Source of the DNA: Hymenobacter sp. YC55
GTDB lineage: Bacteria; Bacteroidota; Bacteroidia; Cytophagales; Hymenobacteraceae
Direction of reading: 5' to 3'
Assembly (NCBI RefSeq): GCF_029433095.1
Contig: NZ_JARNTX010000001.1
Coordinates: 2,976,001 to 3,040,000, forward strand
DNA: 64,000 nucleotides
The notes under the pieces are model-generated. The model saw nothing but the letters and a program-made list of their open reading frames with translations, had not been told where the DNA came from and searched no databases. Made by a program: the position numbers and the translations under genes. Positions 43,078 through 51,329 of the stretch are shown here, piece by piece (position 1 is the first letter of the stretch; every line of letters starts with the position of its first letter).

Positions 43078-44196
43078 TTAGTTTTGCCTATGCTCTTCTA
43101 GGCTGCTCCCACCTTCGTCGTTAAGCGCTGGCAGTTCCCATTCCCCGCTTGGGTTGTAGTGCAGGTTTCCCCCTTCAATGCGTAAGGGCGCCTGCAAGTT
43201 GTTGTGGTAAAGCTGCCCAGTGCCCAATCCCTGCGGGAAGTTTGGAAGGGCATACTCCCCGGCTAGTTGGCTGATGGCGTTCAGACCTACATTCGACTCC
43301 AGCGCCGATGTAAGCCACCAGCTGATGCCCCAGTCTTCGGCTAGTTGCCACCACGAAGCCGCCGCGGCCAAGCCACCGACCAGCGTGGGTTTGAGAATGA
43401 TGTAGGCGGGCTGCACTTCTTCGAGCAAGGCTTCTTGCAAGGCGGGGTTTGTAACGCGGATTAGCTCTTCGTCTAGCGCTACTGGCACCGGCGAATGGCG
43501 GCACACTTCGGCCATTGCGGCCCACTGGCCGGCCGCTAGCGGCTGCTCGATGGAGTGTAGCTGAAACTGCGCCAACTGCTCTAGCTTAGCCATTGCCTCG
43601 GTGGGCACAAATGCCCCGTTGGCATCTACGCGGAGCGTGAGTTCAGCAGGACCTGCTTCCGCCCTGATTTCGGCCAGGAGCTCCATCTCGGTGGCAAAAT
43701 CGAGGCTGCCGATCTTCAGCTTCAGGCACGAATAGCCTTCGGTTAGCTTCTTGCGAATCTGCTCCCGCATGAAGGCGGCATCCCCCATCCAAACGAGTCC
43801 GTTGATGGGTACACCGGCCTCGCCGCGGCTGAACGGATTATTAAAAAGCTGGCGTTGGCCGCCGTGGTGCAAGTCGAGCAGGGCCGTTTCGAGGCCGAAA
43901 CGCAAGGCAGGCCAGTCCAAGCCAACAAGGGCCAGCACATCTTCCGGAGCCGCATCAGCAGTAAACTTTCGGCTGTTGAACTCAATGCAAAGCTGGGTTA
44001 GTCGGGCCTCGAAATCAGGACGGTAATCGGGGCTGAGGCCAGCTAGCGGGGCTGCTTCGCCAAGGCCGGTGCAGCCCGGCTGTTGCGTGTCGGTGAGGTG
44101 CAGGTACCAAACTACGTGCTCGGTGAGGGCTCCGCGCGAGGTGCGGGCCGGGAAGTTGAAGCGCAAAACGCGCTGTGAATAGCGAAGCTGAAGCAT
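43078..44196 (-). CDS. menC: o-Succinylbenzoate synthase
   Basis: An enolase-superfamily dehydratase of menaquinone biosynthesis that makes o-succinylbenzoate from SHCHC. 372 residues from the ATG at 44196; the 21-codon upstream part lacks domain character. The capping domain is followed by the barrel with catalytic KLKIG (KxK), metal ligands in RVDANG, SIEQPL and ALDEEL, and catalytic Lys in ILKPTLVGG. Other men genes are not in the window. Dipeptide-epimerase activity, found in related enzymes, cannot be excluded from sequence, but the organism's expected menaquinone respiration and the motif set favour MenC. Confidence 0.87.
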   Translation of the reverse strand: MLQLRYSQRVLRFNFPARTSRGALTEHVVWYLHLTDTQQPGCTGLGEAAPLAGLSPDYRPDFEARLTQLCIEFNSRKFTADAAPEDVLALVGLDWPALRFGLETALLDLHHGGQRQLFNNPFSRGEAGVPINGLVWMGDAAFMREQIRKKLTEGYSCLKLKIGSLDFATEMELLAEIRAEAGPAELTLRVDANGAFVPTEAMAKLEQLAQFQLHSIEQPLAAGQWAAMAEVCRHSPVPVALDEELIRVTNPALQEALLEEVQPAYIILKPTLVGGLAAAASWWQLAEDWGISWWLTSALESNVGLNAISQLAGEYALPNFPQGLGTGQLYHNNLQAPLRIEGGNLHYNPSGEWELPALNDEGGSSLEEHRQN

Positions 44197-44325
44197 GGGC
44201 GATAATACGGCAGTACAAGCAAACCGTTGGAGGGCTTGAAAGTACGCAAGCCGCGGCACGACGCTAGCCCCTGGTCACGGCCCATTTAGCTTTGATAACA
44301 ACCTGCTACTAACAAAGCGGCATAA

Positions 44326-44362
44326 AAAAGCCGCTTCCGGAGTTATTCCGGAAGCGGCTTTT
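44326..44362 (-). terminator. Terminator of the KGG stress protein gene
   Basis: Perfect 16-bp arms (44326-44341, 44347-44362) around GTTAT with A/T ends, 40 bases after the stop of the KGG protein on the minus strand. Confidence 0.85.
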
Positions 44363-44402
44363 CAAAGACCATAGTTGGAAGTAGGCCTCTTATAACTCCA
44401 GC

Positions 44403-44657
44403 TTACGCTTTTGGAGTTGAAGTTTTGCGGGTTGCTTGGCCGCCTTTACGACCAGCAGCGCGGGCCTCTTCGGCCGTGAAGCGGTGGCCGCGGCCACTCT
44501 CGTGCGAAGCGCGTCCGCCTTCACTAGCAATACGACGCTGCTGCTCGGGGTCCATGGCTGCAAAGCCCCGTGGGCGCTTTGGCTTAGACTCGGTGGTGGC
44601 AGCTTTAGACTTAGCAGCCGGACGTGATGCTGGGGTGGCTTGCAGATTGTTTTGCAT
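44403..44657 (-). CDS. KGG-repeat stress-induced protein (Con-10 / GsiB-like)
   Basis: An 84-residue basic, hydrophilic protein. Two KGG-type repeats are clear: GFAAMDPEQQRRIASEGGRA and HRFTAEEARAAGRKGGQA, the stress-induced acidophilic repeat of GsiB and Con-10 proteins, with a Lys/Ser/Ala-rich N-terminal leader (SRPAAKSKAATTESKPKRPR). Such proteins are thought to be disordered, desiccation- or starvation-related protectants. Own hairpin terminator; the upstream gap holds no clear consensus promoter. Confidence 0.9.
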   Translation of the reverse strand: MQNNLQATPASRPAAKSKAATTESKPKRPRGFAAMDPEQQRRIASEGGRASHESGRGHRFTAEEARAAGRKGGQATRKTSTPKA

Positions 44658-44784
44658 AGTGGTAGTGGTTGTGGAAAAGGAATGTCCGTGTGGTTGCTTT
44701 GTGTAAGCAAGAAACGCAGGTCCTTGACATTGGGCTAATTAAAACCGATAAGAAATAGGGAAAGCGCTATAAAATACCGCTTTT

Positions 44785-44844
44785 TACGGAGGAGCTTGCG
44801 CGATATATAACACTGGCTTTGCGACAAATACGGAGGAGCTTGCG
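44785..44844. repeat. Pair of 16-bp direct repeats upstream of egtB
   Basis: TACGGAGGAGCTTGCG occurs at 44785-44800 and again at 44829-44844, 44 bases apart centre to centre (about four helical turns), in the gap between the divergent KGG and egtB genes. Confidence 0.65.
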
Positions 44845-44932
44845 GCCCCAACTGCACGATGTTTGAAGGCGGGTTAAAACCTGAACCAGAGAAATGCAGT
44901 TATTTGCCAAGCATTTTCTTTCCCTTGCTGCT

Positions 44933-46240
44933 ATGTCGTCGTCTCCTCTCTCCTTTGCCCCTGCTCCACCGGCTACCGCTGGGTCGTCATTAGCGCAACG
45001 CTTTCAGGAAGTGCGCGAGCGTACCGAGCTGCTGTGTGCTCCGCTGCTGCCCGAAGACACCGTAGTGCAGCCCATGCTCGACGTGAGCCCGCCCAAGTGG
45101 CATCTGGCCCACGTCACTTGGTTTTGGGAAACATTTCTGCTGAAAGAACACCTGCCCGGCTACACGGTATTTCACCCCGACTACGCGTTTCTGTTCAACT
45201 CGTACTACAACTCGCTTGGCTCCCGCGTGAACCGGGCCGACCGGGGCACTATTTCGCGGCCCGCGCTGGCCGACGTGTATGCCTACCGTGCCCACGTAGA
45301 CCAGCACATGCCGCAACTCCTGGCCCTGGCCGACACGCTGCCGCCCGCCTTCCACGAGGTGTTTGAGCTTGGGCTACAGCACGAGCAGCAACACCAGGAA
45401 TTGCTAGCCACCGATATCAAATACATTCTTAGTACGAGTCCGCTGGCCCCGTCTTATTTCAAGAAGGACACGGAAACTGCTTCGCGTGTTGTGGAAGCCC
45501 CTCAAGCCGCTTGGCTGCCGGTGCCAGGCGGTATTTCGCGCATCGGCTACGAAGGCACAGGGTTCTGCTTCGACAACGAGTTGAATGCCCACGAAGTGCT
45601 GACCACTGACTTTGAAATCCAGAACCGTTTGGTAACCAACGGCGAATACCTGGAATTCATAAAAGCCGGCGGCTACCAGGATTTCCGGCACTGGCTAGGC
45701 GAAGGCTGGGACTTGGTGCAAAGCATGGGCTGGGAAGCGCCGCTGTACTGGGTGCAGAAAGAAAACCAATGGCACCGCTTCACGCACCGCGGCCTGCAGC
45801 CTGTAAACCTGGCGGCCCCCGTTACGCACGTGAGCTTCTATGAGGCACAGGCGTATGCTACCTGGGCGGGCGCACGCCTGCTTACCGAGCAGGAATGGGA
45901 AGTAGCAGCCCGTCACTTCCAGGCTTCTCCCGTAGGAGGCACCTTCCTAGAAAGCAACCTCCTCGACCCCCAGCCGCTGCCCTCTGACGCCGACCCCAAC
46001 CGCTGCCACCAGCTGCTTGGCGATGCGTGGGAGTGGACGTACTCGCCCTATCACCCCTACCCCGGCTACAATCGGGCGCCCGGCGCGTTAGGCGAATACA
46101 ACGGCAAGTTTATGGTCAACCAGTTGGTGCTGCGTGGCGGCTCCTGCGCTACGCCCATCAGCCATATTCGTCTCACGTACCGCAATTTCTTTCACGCCGA
46201 CAAACGCTGGCAATTCACTGGCATTCGCCTGGCCAGATAG
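44933..46240 (+). CDS. egtB: Ergothioneine biosynthesis protein EgtB (sulfoxide synthase)
   Basis: A non-heme iron enzyme that joins trimethylhistidine (hercynine) to a cysteine or gamma-glutamylcysteine sulfur. 434 residues from MSSSPLSFAP (44933). The N-terminal DinB-like domain carries iron ligands in KWHLAHVTWFWE (about residue 58) and LQHEQQHQELL (about 145, HX3HXE); the C-terminal FGE-sulfatase-like domain has the formylglycine-generating fold segments GEYLEFIKAGGYQDFRHW, VSFYEAQAYATWAGARL and LRGGSCATPISHIRLTYRNFF. It is followed by egtD after 81 bases. Substrate sulfur donor cannot be read from the sequence; no egtA is nearby, which would fit direct use of cysteine. Confidence 0.92.
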   Translation: MSSSPLSFAPAPPATAGSSLAQRFQEVRERTELLCAPLLPEDTVVQPMLDVSPPKWHLAHVTWFWETFLLKEHLPGYTVFHPDYAFLFNSYYNSLGSRVNRADRGTISRPALADVYAYRAHVDQHMPQLLALADTLPPAFHEVFELGLQHEQQHQELLATDIKYILSTSPLAPSYFKKDTETASRVVEAPQAAWLPVPGGISRIGYEGTGFCFDNELNAHEVLTTDFEIQNRLVTNGEYLEFIKAGGYQDFRHWLGEGWDLVQSMGWEAPLYWVQKENQWHRFTHRGLQPVNLAAPVTHVSFYEAQAYATWAGARLLTEQEWEVAARHFQASPVGGTFLESNLLDPQPLPSDADPNRCHQLLGDAWEWTYSPYHPYPGYNRAPGALGEYNGKFMVNQLVLRGGSCATPISHIRLTYRNFFHADKRWQFTGIRLAR

Positions 46241-46283
46241 GCATTGCAGCGCACCGGGAATTTACTTGGTGCGCTGCAATGCC
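46240..46283 (+). terminator. 16-bp perfect hairpin starting on the egtB stop codon
   Basis: Arms 46240-46255 and 46268-46283 are fully complementary, with a 12-base loop. The first arm begins on the last base of the egtB stop; the second ends 38 bases before the egtD ATG. No U-tract. It could limit read-through or set the egtB:egtD ratio. Confidence 0.55.
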
Positions 46284-46321
46284 GTTATTGTGTTGATTTA
46301 CTTCTTGTTTGCGCGTCGCTT

Positions 46322-47365
46322 ATGCCCTCTTCCGCCCCGGTTCCTTCTGCTTCCACACTTGATTTTGCCGCCTTGTCCTCGTCTTCTGAATTGCCCTCAG
46401 AAACGCAAAACCAGGAACTAGAAACCTTGAAGCGCCACGTAGCCGAAGGGTTACGACGCCCGCAAAAAACGTTGTCGTCGATGTATTTCTACGACGACGA
46501 AGGCAGCCGCCTGTTTCAGCAGATTATGGCGCTACCCGAGTACTATCCCACGCGCACCGAGTTTCAGTTGTTCACCCGGCACCAGTCGGCCTTGGCTACA
46601 GCTTTGCGTCCCACGGCCACGCAAGAACCCTTCTTTCTGCTGGAGTTAGGTGCCGGCGATGGTTTGAAAACCAAAATTCTGCTTCGCCACCTGCTGGAAA
46701 CGAATGCGGCTTTCACTTACGTACCCGTGGATATTTCCGGGGCCGCCCTCGACGGTTTGACGGCCAGCTTACGCGAAGAATTACCCGATCTGCGCGTGGA
46801 GCCCATCGTGGCCGATTATTCGGAAGCTTTGCGCTTGATGGCGGCCCGGCCGGGGCGCAAAGTGGTGCTGTTTCTGGGGTCTAACATCGGTAACTTCCTG
46901 CCTGCCGACCGCCTCACGTTTCTGCGCAACTTGGCTGCTCCCCTTAGCCCCAACGACCGGCTCCTTATCGGCTTCGACTTGCAGAAAGATCCGCGCATCA
47001 TCCGGGCCGCTTACGACGACGCGCAGGGCGTAACAGCCGCTTTCAACCTCAACCTACTCGCGCGCCTCAACCGGGAGCTAGGCGCCGACTTCGACCTCGC
47101 CCACTGGCAGCACTACACCGACTACGACCCGCTGGCTGGCACAGTCCGCTCGTTTCTGGTTAGCACCCGCGCCCAAGCCGTGCACGTCAGCACTCTCAAA
47201 CAGACTTTCGAGTTTGCCGCCTGGGAGACAATTCATACCGAGAATTCCTACAAGTTCACTGCTCCACAAATCGAAGCGCTGGCTGCTGAGGCGGGCCTCA
47301 CCGTCACCAATTTCTTCACCGACGAGCAAGATTACTTTGCCGACGTAGTGCTCCGGCCTGCATGA
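46322..47365 (+). CDS. egtD: L-histidine N-alpha-methyltransferase EgtD
   Basis: A SAM-dependent methyltransferase that trimethylates histidine to hercynine, the first step of ergothioneine synthesis. 347 residues from MPSSAPVPSAS (46322). The family opening KTLSSMYFYDDEGSRLFQQI and EYYPTRTEFQLF is clear; the SAM site is in LLELGAGDGLKTKILL and VVLFLGSNIGNF; the C-terminus has TENSYKFTAPQIEALAAEAG, which binds histidine in characterised enzymes. It forms a pair with egtB upstream, with an intervening hairpin. Confidence 0.94.
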   Translation: MPSSAPVPSASTLDFAALSSSSELPSETQNQELETLKRHVAEGLRRPQKTLSSMYFYDDEGSRLFQQIMALPEYYPTRTEFQLFTRHQSALATALRPTATQEPFFLLELGAGDGLKTKILLRHLLETNAAFTYVPVDISGAALDGLTASLREELPDLRVEPIVADYSEALRLMAARPGRKVVLFLGSNIGNFLPADRLTFLRNLAAPLSPNDRLLIGFDLQKDPRIIRAAYDDAQGVTAAFNLNLLARLNRELGADFDLAHWQHYTDYDPLAGTVRSFLVSTRAQAVHVSTLKQTFEFAAWETIHTENSYKFTAPQIEALAAEAGLTVTNFFTDEQDYFADVVLRPA

Positions 47366-47613
47366 TGGTTGGCAGTTATCTAAGCAGATTCTTTCTGACG
47401 ACGAGTGCCTAACACCATTTGCTTGAGTTGCTGTATGCTCCTTTGTGGCATCAAAGCAGATTCTAGGGCCATGCTTGCAGAAAGATGCTGGGTTGACCTC
47501 AAGAGCACGCAGACCCAAGCAAATGTTGCTAAGTGTGGCTGCTTTGCTGCGAATTGCGCTTGCGAAAGGCGACCTACTTTGCCTACCTTATCGGCTGCTG
47601 TTCTTTTCGCTCT

Positions 47614-48702
47614 ATGTCACTTATCAGCCTTGCCTCTGGTTACGGCAATTTCCTGCCGGCATCCGAAGTCACTTCCCGCGTACTGAACCTGCTGCATGTG
47701 GGCCGCCTGCCCATCAGTCCGGTAGAAGGGTTACCAACGTTGCGTGAGACACTAGCCGCCAACTATCATCAGCAGGGTGGGCCACCTATAACGCCAATGA
47801 ATATTGTCGTTACGCCAGGCACCAAAGCGGCTCTGTTTGCATTGCTGTGCGCCGTGCTACACCCCGGCGACGAAGTATTGCTACCCACTCCTAACTGGTT
47901 TGGCTTTTGGGAGTTAATAGAACGCGCGGGCGGCGTGATACGCGAACTGCCATTAAGCATTGCTGATGATTACGCGCTGACGCCAGAGCTTTTGCAGGCT
48001 GCTATGACCCCTAGAACGCGGGTGTTACTATTCACGAATCCCAACAATCCAACAGGTCGCATCTACCAGCGCACCGAAGTTGAAGCCCTGCTAGCTGTTA
48101 CGCGCCAGCACCCGCAGCTTTTTGTGCTGTCCGATGAGATTTACGATGGCATTTGCTTTGATTCGGAAGTGGTGCCTTCGCTGCTTTCTTTCCCCGACCC
48201 CAACGGCCAACACTTGGTGGTAAACGGCTTCTCCAAGTCGTTGACGCTGCTGGGCTGGAACGTCGGGTATCTTGTGGCACCGCCCGCGGTAGCGCGGGCT
48301 TGTGCACAGCAGCAATTTGCCACCGGTGGCGCTGTAGCCGTGCCTAGCCAAATAGCGGCTCTAGCCGCCACCGAAGCCCGGCCAAGCATCACGACCACCC
48401 TGCGGCAACAGCTGCTCCCGAACCGGCAGCGCCTGCTCGACTTTCTAGCCACACTACCCGGAGCCTTGCCGCACGCTCCGGGTGGCACCTACTACGCCTT
48501 CCCCGATTTGCGCGCCTTTATCGCCCCCGACCTAGCGCCCGCTGAAGCCTCGGCACAATTGATGACGAAATTAAAAGCCGCTGGCGTAGTTGTGGTAGAT
48601 GGCGCAACCTGCGGGGCGCCCGGCTTTGCGCGGCTCTCGTACGCCGTACCGGCAGCGGAACTAACCGAGGCTATTCGCAGGCTTGCGGCTGTTCTTCAGT
48701 AG
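47614..48702 (+). CDS. Class I/II PLP-dependent aminotransferase-family enzyme
   Basis: 362 residues from MSLISLASGYG (47614). Fold-type I motifs are complete: VVTPGTKAALFAL, NPNNPTGRIY, the PLP-pairing SDEIYDGI and the Schiff-base Lys in FSKSLTLLGWNVGY. The end (DGATCGAPGFARLSYAV) carries the substrate carboxylate Arg. It most resembles aspartate aminotransferase-subgroup enzymes. It lies 248 bases after egtD on the same strand. Ergothioneine synthesis needs a PLP C-S lyase (EgtE) and none is otherwise present here, so it may do that step, or it may simply be an amino acid transaminase. That role is inference. Confidence 0.85.
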   Translation: MSLISLASGYGNFLPASEVTSRVLNLLHVGRLPISPVEGLPTLRETLAANYHQQGGPPITPMNIVVTPGTKAALFALLCAVLHPGDEVLLPTPNWFGFWELIERAGGVIRELPLSIADDYALTPELLQAAMTPRTRVLLFTNPNNPTGRIYQRTEVEALLAVTRQHPQLFVLSDEIYDGICFDSEVVPSLLSFPDPNGQHLVVNGFSKSLTLLGWNVGYLVAPPAVARACAQQQFATGGAVAVPSQIAALAATEARPSITTTLRQQLLPNRQRLLDFLATLPGALPHAPGGTYYAFPDLRAFIAPDLAPAEASAQLMTKLKAAGVVVVDGATCGAPGFARLSYAVPAAELTEAIRRLAAVLQ

Positions 48703-48743
48703 AGCACCATCCGCACATTAACTGGCGGATGCCTCATGATAAA

Positions 48744-48766
48744 CCCAGTTGCTGGCGGCAACTGGG
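48744..48766. promoter_or_regulatory. Operator-like inverted repeat before the MATE gene
   Basis: Arms CCCAGTTGC and GCAACTGGG with a five-base spacer end two bases before the TACCTTTG -7 box (48768-48775). A factor bound here would cover the -33 region. Alternatively it is a hairpin terminating the aminotransferase mRNA. Confidence 0.45.
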
Positions 48767-48767
48767 C

Positions 48768-48775
48768 TACCTTTG
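48768..48775 (+). promoter_or_regulatory. -7 box TACCTTTG of the MATE gene
   Basis: Exact match to TAnnTTTG, 23 bases before the ATG at 48799. A TTG at 48749-48751 lies 16 bases upstream, a little short of the usual spacing. Confidence 0.5.
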
Positions 48776-48798
48776 CGGAATTCCTTCGCTTTGTAGTC

Positions 48799-50166
48799 AT
48801 GCCGCTTACTGCCCTCCGCCCCCACCTCAAACCCCTTCTTTTACTGGCTTATCCGGTTGTGCTCAGCCAACTAGGGCACGTGCTGGTCAACGTCTGCGAC
48901 TCAGTAGTAGTCGGGCAGACGGGCAAGGTGCCGTTGGCGGCCGTAGGAGTTGGGGTGAGTGTAAGCACGGTGGTCATGATTTTCGGGCTTGGGCTATCCA
49001 TGGGCATTACGCCCCTAGTTGCCGCCGCCAACGGCAAACGCGACGTGCAACAACTCGGCCGTTTGCTGGTAGCTGGGGTATGGCTGAGCACGCTAGCCGG
49101 ATTGGTTCTCGCCGTAGCCGGCACCGGCGTTGCATCTCTCCTCCGATACTTGGGGCAAACGGCCGAAGTGGTGGCTCTCGCCGCGCCGTGGGTACGAATT
49201 ATGTTTCTGTCCTTTCTGCCGCTCATGGTGTTTCAGGGCTTCAAGCAGTTCGCTGAAGGCCTAGGCCTCACGCGGCAAGCCATGTATTTGTCGGTTTTGG
49301 CTAACATCGTCAACGCTGGCCTTTGCGTGATGTTGGTGTTTGGCAAGCTTGGGGTTCCGGCCTTTGGCATGATTGGCTCGGCCTGGGCCACGCTACTGGC
49401 GCGCATCCTGATGGCGCTGCTCATGGGCGCGTACGTGCTGCGAGCGGCCCGCTTGCGCCCTTACCGCGAGGCAGTGCCCTCCTGGCTCCGACCCGATGGC
49501 ACCACCTTGAAGCGCTTGGTGGGCATTGGGGCGCCTATTGGCTTCCAGATGATGTTTGAAATGGGCGCTTTCAGCTTCTCCCACATCATGATTGGCTGGC
49601 TAGGCGTCACGCCGCAAGCAGCGCACCAAATTGCCATCAACGTGGCATCGGTTACGTACATGGCTGCCAGCGGCATTGCGGCGGCAGCCACTATTCGGGT
49701 CGGCAACTTACGGGGCCTCGGCGATGCGTACGGGGCCCGGCAGGCCGGTCTGGCGGCATATCTACTGGCCTTTTTGTTTATGGCTACTATGGGCTTGCTG
49801 TTGGTGGCGGCCCGCCACTATGTCCCGCACCTCTACAACCACGACCCTGCCGTGGTAGCCCAGGCCGCCACGCTGCTACTTATAGCAGCGGCCTTCCAGG
49901 TATCCGACGGCTTGCAAGTGGTAGGGCTTGGCGCGTTGCGGGGCCTCGAAGACGTGAAAATACCGTCTTTGGTAGCATTGCTGTCTTATTGGGTTGTGGC
50001 GCTGCCGCTAGGTTACGGGCTAGGCTTCCTACTGAAACTGGGGAGTATTGGCGTGTGGCTGGGCTTGCTCACGGGCCTGACCCTGGTAGCCGGCGTGTTG
50101 CTATGGCGCTTCCGGCAGCATAGGGTCGTTGCTGTCCCGCCGACGGCCGTATTAGCGGGTAGATGA
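48799..50166 (+). CDS. MATE-family efflux transporter
   Basis: A 455-residue inner membrane protein with the 12-helix MATE organisation in two similar halves (PVVLSQLGHVLVNVCDSVVV opening the first; GAPIGFQMMFEMGAFSF opening the second). The start at 48799 (MPLTALRPHLKPLL) is used; an upstream in-frame ATG at 48736 would overlap the promoter. It belongs to the NorM-type branch. Substrates are cationic drugs or metabolites in relatives; none can be told here. It follows the aminotransferase by 96 bases but has its own promoter-like box and a dyad in front. Confidence 0.93.
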   Translation: MPLTALRPHLKPLLLLAYPVVLSQLGHVLVNVCDSVVVGQTGKVPLAAVGVGVSVSTVVMIFGLGLSMGITPLVAAANGKRDVQQLGRLLVAGVWLSTLAGLVLAVAGTGVASLLRYLGQTAEVVALAAPWVRIMFLSFLPLMVFQGFKQFAEGLGLTRQAMYLSVLANIVNAGLCVMLVFGKLGVPAFGMIGSAWATLLARILMALLMGAYVLRAARLRPYREAVPSWLRPDGTTLKRLVGIGAPIGFQMMFEMGAFSFSHIMIGWLGVTPQAAHQIAINVASVTYMAASGIAAAATIRVGNLRGLGDAYGARQAGLAAYLLAFLFMATMGLLLVAARHYVPHLYNHDPAVVAQAATLLLIAAAFQVSDGLQVVGLGALRGLEDVKIPSLVALLSYWVVALPLGYGLGFLLKLGSIGVWLGLLTGLTLVAGVLLWRFRQHRVVAVPPTAVLAGR

Positions 50167-50296
50167 TTTTGCATGGTAGCGCCGCACTTTATTTCAGCTA
50201 CCGAGTACGGGTGTATGCCGAGCTTTGGGAACAAGACGTTATCAATTTGATGTAGCAGGCTAAGCCACTGGCTTTCCGGCGCGGCTGTTCATCGTT

Positions 50297-50304
50297 TATC
50301 TTTG
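50297..50304 (+). promoter_or_regulatory. -7 box TATCTTTG of the DUF922 gene, three bases before the ATG
   Basis: Exact match to TAnnTTTG ending three bases before the ATG at 50308, so the transcript would be leaderless. No strong -33 match at 17-21 bases upstream. Confidence 0.5.
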
Positions 50305-50307
50305 AAA

Positions 50308-50859
50308 ATGACTTTTTTCTCGTTTCTCCTGCTTCTGCTTTCTCAGAATCCAACGGCTCCGAAGCCCGCGCAAGCAACTCCCGTTAAAGAAACCATCGCT
50401 TGGTCAGCACAGCGGCCCCTCACTTGGACCGACTTCAAAAGCAAGCCCATGCCCGCCGACCGGCTGGCGGCTCTCACCTCCGGCAATATCGATGTGCAGG
50501 TAGGCTGCACCGATTTCGTGTTTAGCTCCAGCGTCAAAGCGGTATTTCTGCCCCAGGAGTCGTGGGTGCGCGACGCGGCCAAGGCCACGCCGGCCCTCTT
50601 GCGGCACGAGCAACTCCACTTCGACATCACGGAGCTACACGCCCGTATGCTGCGGCAGAAACTTAGTTTGGTCAAGCTCAACTGCCAGCATCTCAACCCG
50701 GCGTTCAACAACCTCACCAGAGCTGCTTTCTCGGCTTGGCAGCGCGAGGAAGCCCGCTACGACGCGGAAACCAACCACGGCCTCAACGCCGACAAGCAAA
50801 AGTTCTGGGAAGCGCAAGTACAAGTGCGCCTAACCCAACTGGTTGCCTTCGCTCAGTAA
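50308..50859 (+). CDS. DUF922 putative zinc-dependent protease
   Basis: A 183-residue exported protein. The ATG at 50308 follows a TTG that lies inside the promoter box. A short signal peptide (MTFFSFLLLLLSQN) precedes the DUF922 domain: LTWTDFKSKP near residue 40 and the putative metal site LLRHEQLHFDITELHARML near residue 95, an HExxH-like H-E-Q-x-H arrangement. The C-terminal helix bears EEARYDAETNHGLN. Members are annotated as secreted Zn proteases without proven activity. Single gene. Confidence 0.87.
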   Translation: MTFFSFLLLLLSQNPTAPKPAQATPVKETIAWSAQRPLTWTDFKSKPMPADRLAALTSGNIDVQVGCTDFVFSSSVKAVFLPQESWVRDAAKATPALLRHEQLHFDITELHARMLRQKLSLVKLNCQHLNPAFNNLTRAAFSAWQREEARYDAETNHGLNADKQKFWEAQVQVRLTQLVAFAQ

Positions 50860-50925
50860 TCGTATTATAGCGCCGTCACTAGAATAGCCTCTAAGTGATA
50901 CAGCTGCGCCACAACCTTGTTGTTT

Positions 50926-51267
50926 ATGTCTTCTACTATCACCTGGGCTGATTTCGAACGAGTTGATGTACGGGTTGGTACCATCTTGGAAGCCCGTGAG
51001 TTTCCGGAGGCGCGTCGTCCTGCTTACCAGCTACTCGTTGACTTAGGCCCCGAAATAGGCCACAAACGGTCTAGCGCCCAGATTACTCGCCATTACCAGC
51101 CCACCGATCTGATAGGCCGGCAAGTACTGTGCGTAGTTAATTTTCCGCCCAAGCAAATCGGCAAGTTTATGTCGGAAGTGCTGGTAACGGGTGCCGCCGA
51201 TGCGCAAGGTGACATTGTGCTGGCCACGCTAGCGGCTCCCGTTCCTAATGGCAGCCGATTGATATAA
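50926..51267 (+). CDS. csaA: tRNA-binding domain protein CsaA
   Basis: A 113-residue OB-fold protein; the ATG at 50926 is used. Family segments are DFERVDVRVGTILEAREFPE, YQLLVDLGPEIGHKRSSAQI, QVLCVVNFPPKQIGKFMSEVL and the C-terminal PVPNGSRL. CsaA has chaperone-like and export-related activity in Bacillus and resembles the tRNA-binding domain of methionyl-tRNA synthetase; it functions as a homodimer. Single gene followed by a strong hairpin. Confidence 0.93.
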   Translation: MSSTITWADFERVDVRVGTILEAREFPEARRPAYQLLVDLGPEIGHKRSSAQITRHYQPTDLIGRQVLCVVNFPPKQIGKFMSEVLVTGAADAQGDIVLATLAAPVPNGSRLI

Positions 51268-51273
51268 CGCGAA

Positions 51274-51312
51274 AAAGCGAAGCTGCTGCTTGCATAGCAG
51301 CAGCTTCGCTTT
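51274..51312. terminator. Bidirectional terminator between csaA and the DUF4296 gene
   Basis: Perfect 17-bp arms (51274-51290, 51296-51312) around TGCAT with A/T runs at the ends, seven bases after the csaA stop and 18 before the convergent gene's stop. Confidence 0.85.
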
Positions 51313-51329
51313 CTATTGGGTCGTCGGGC

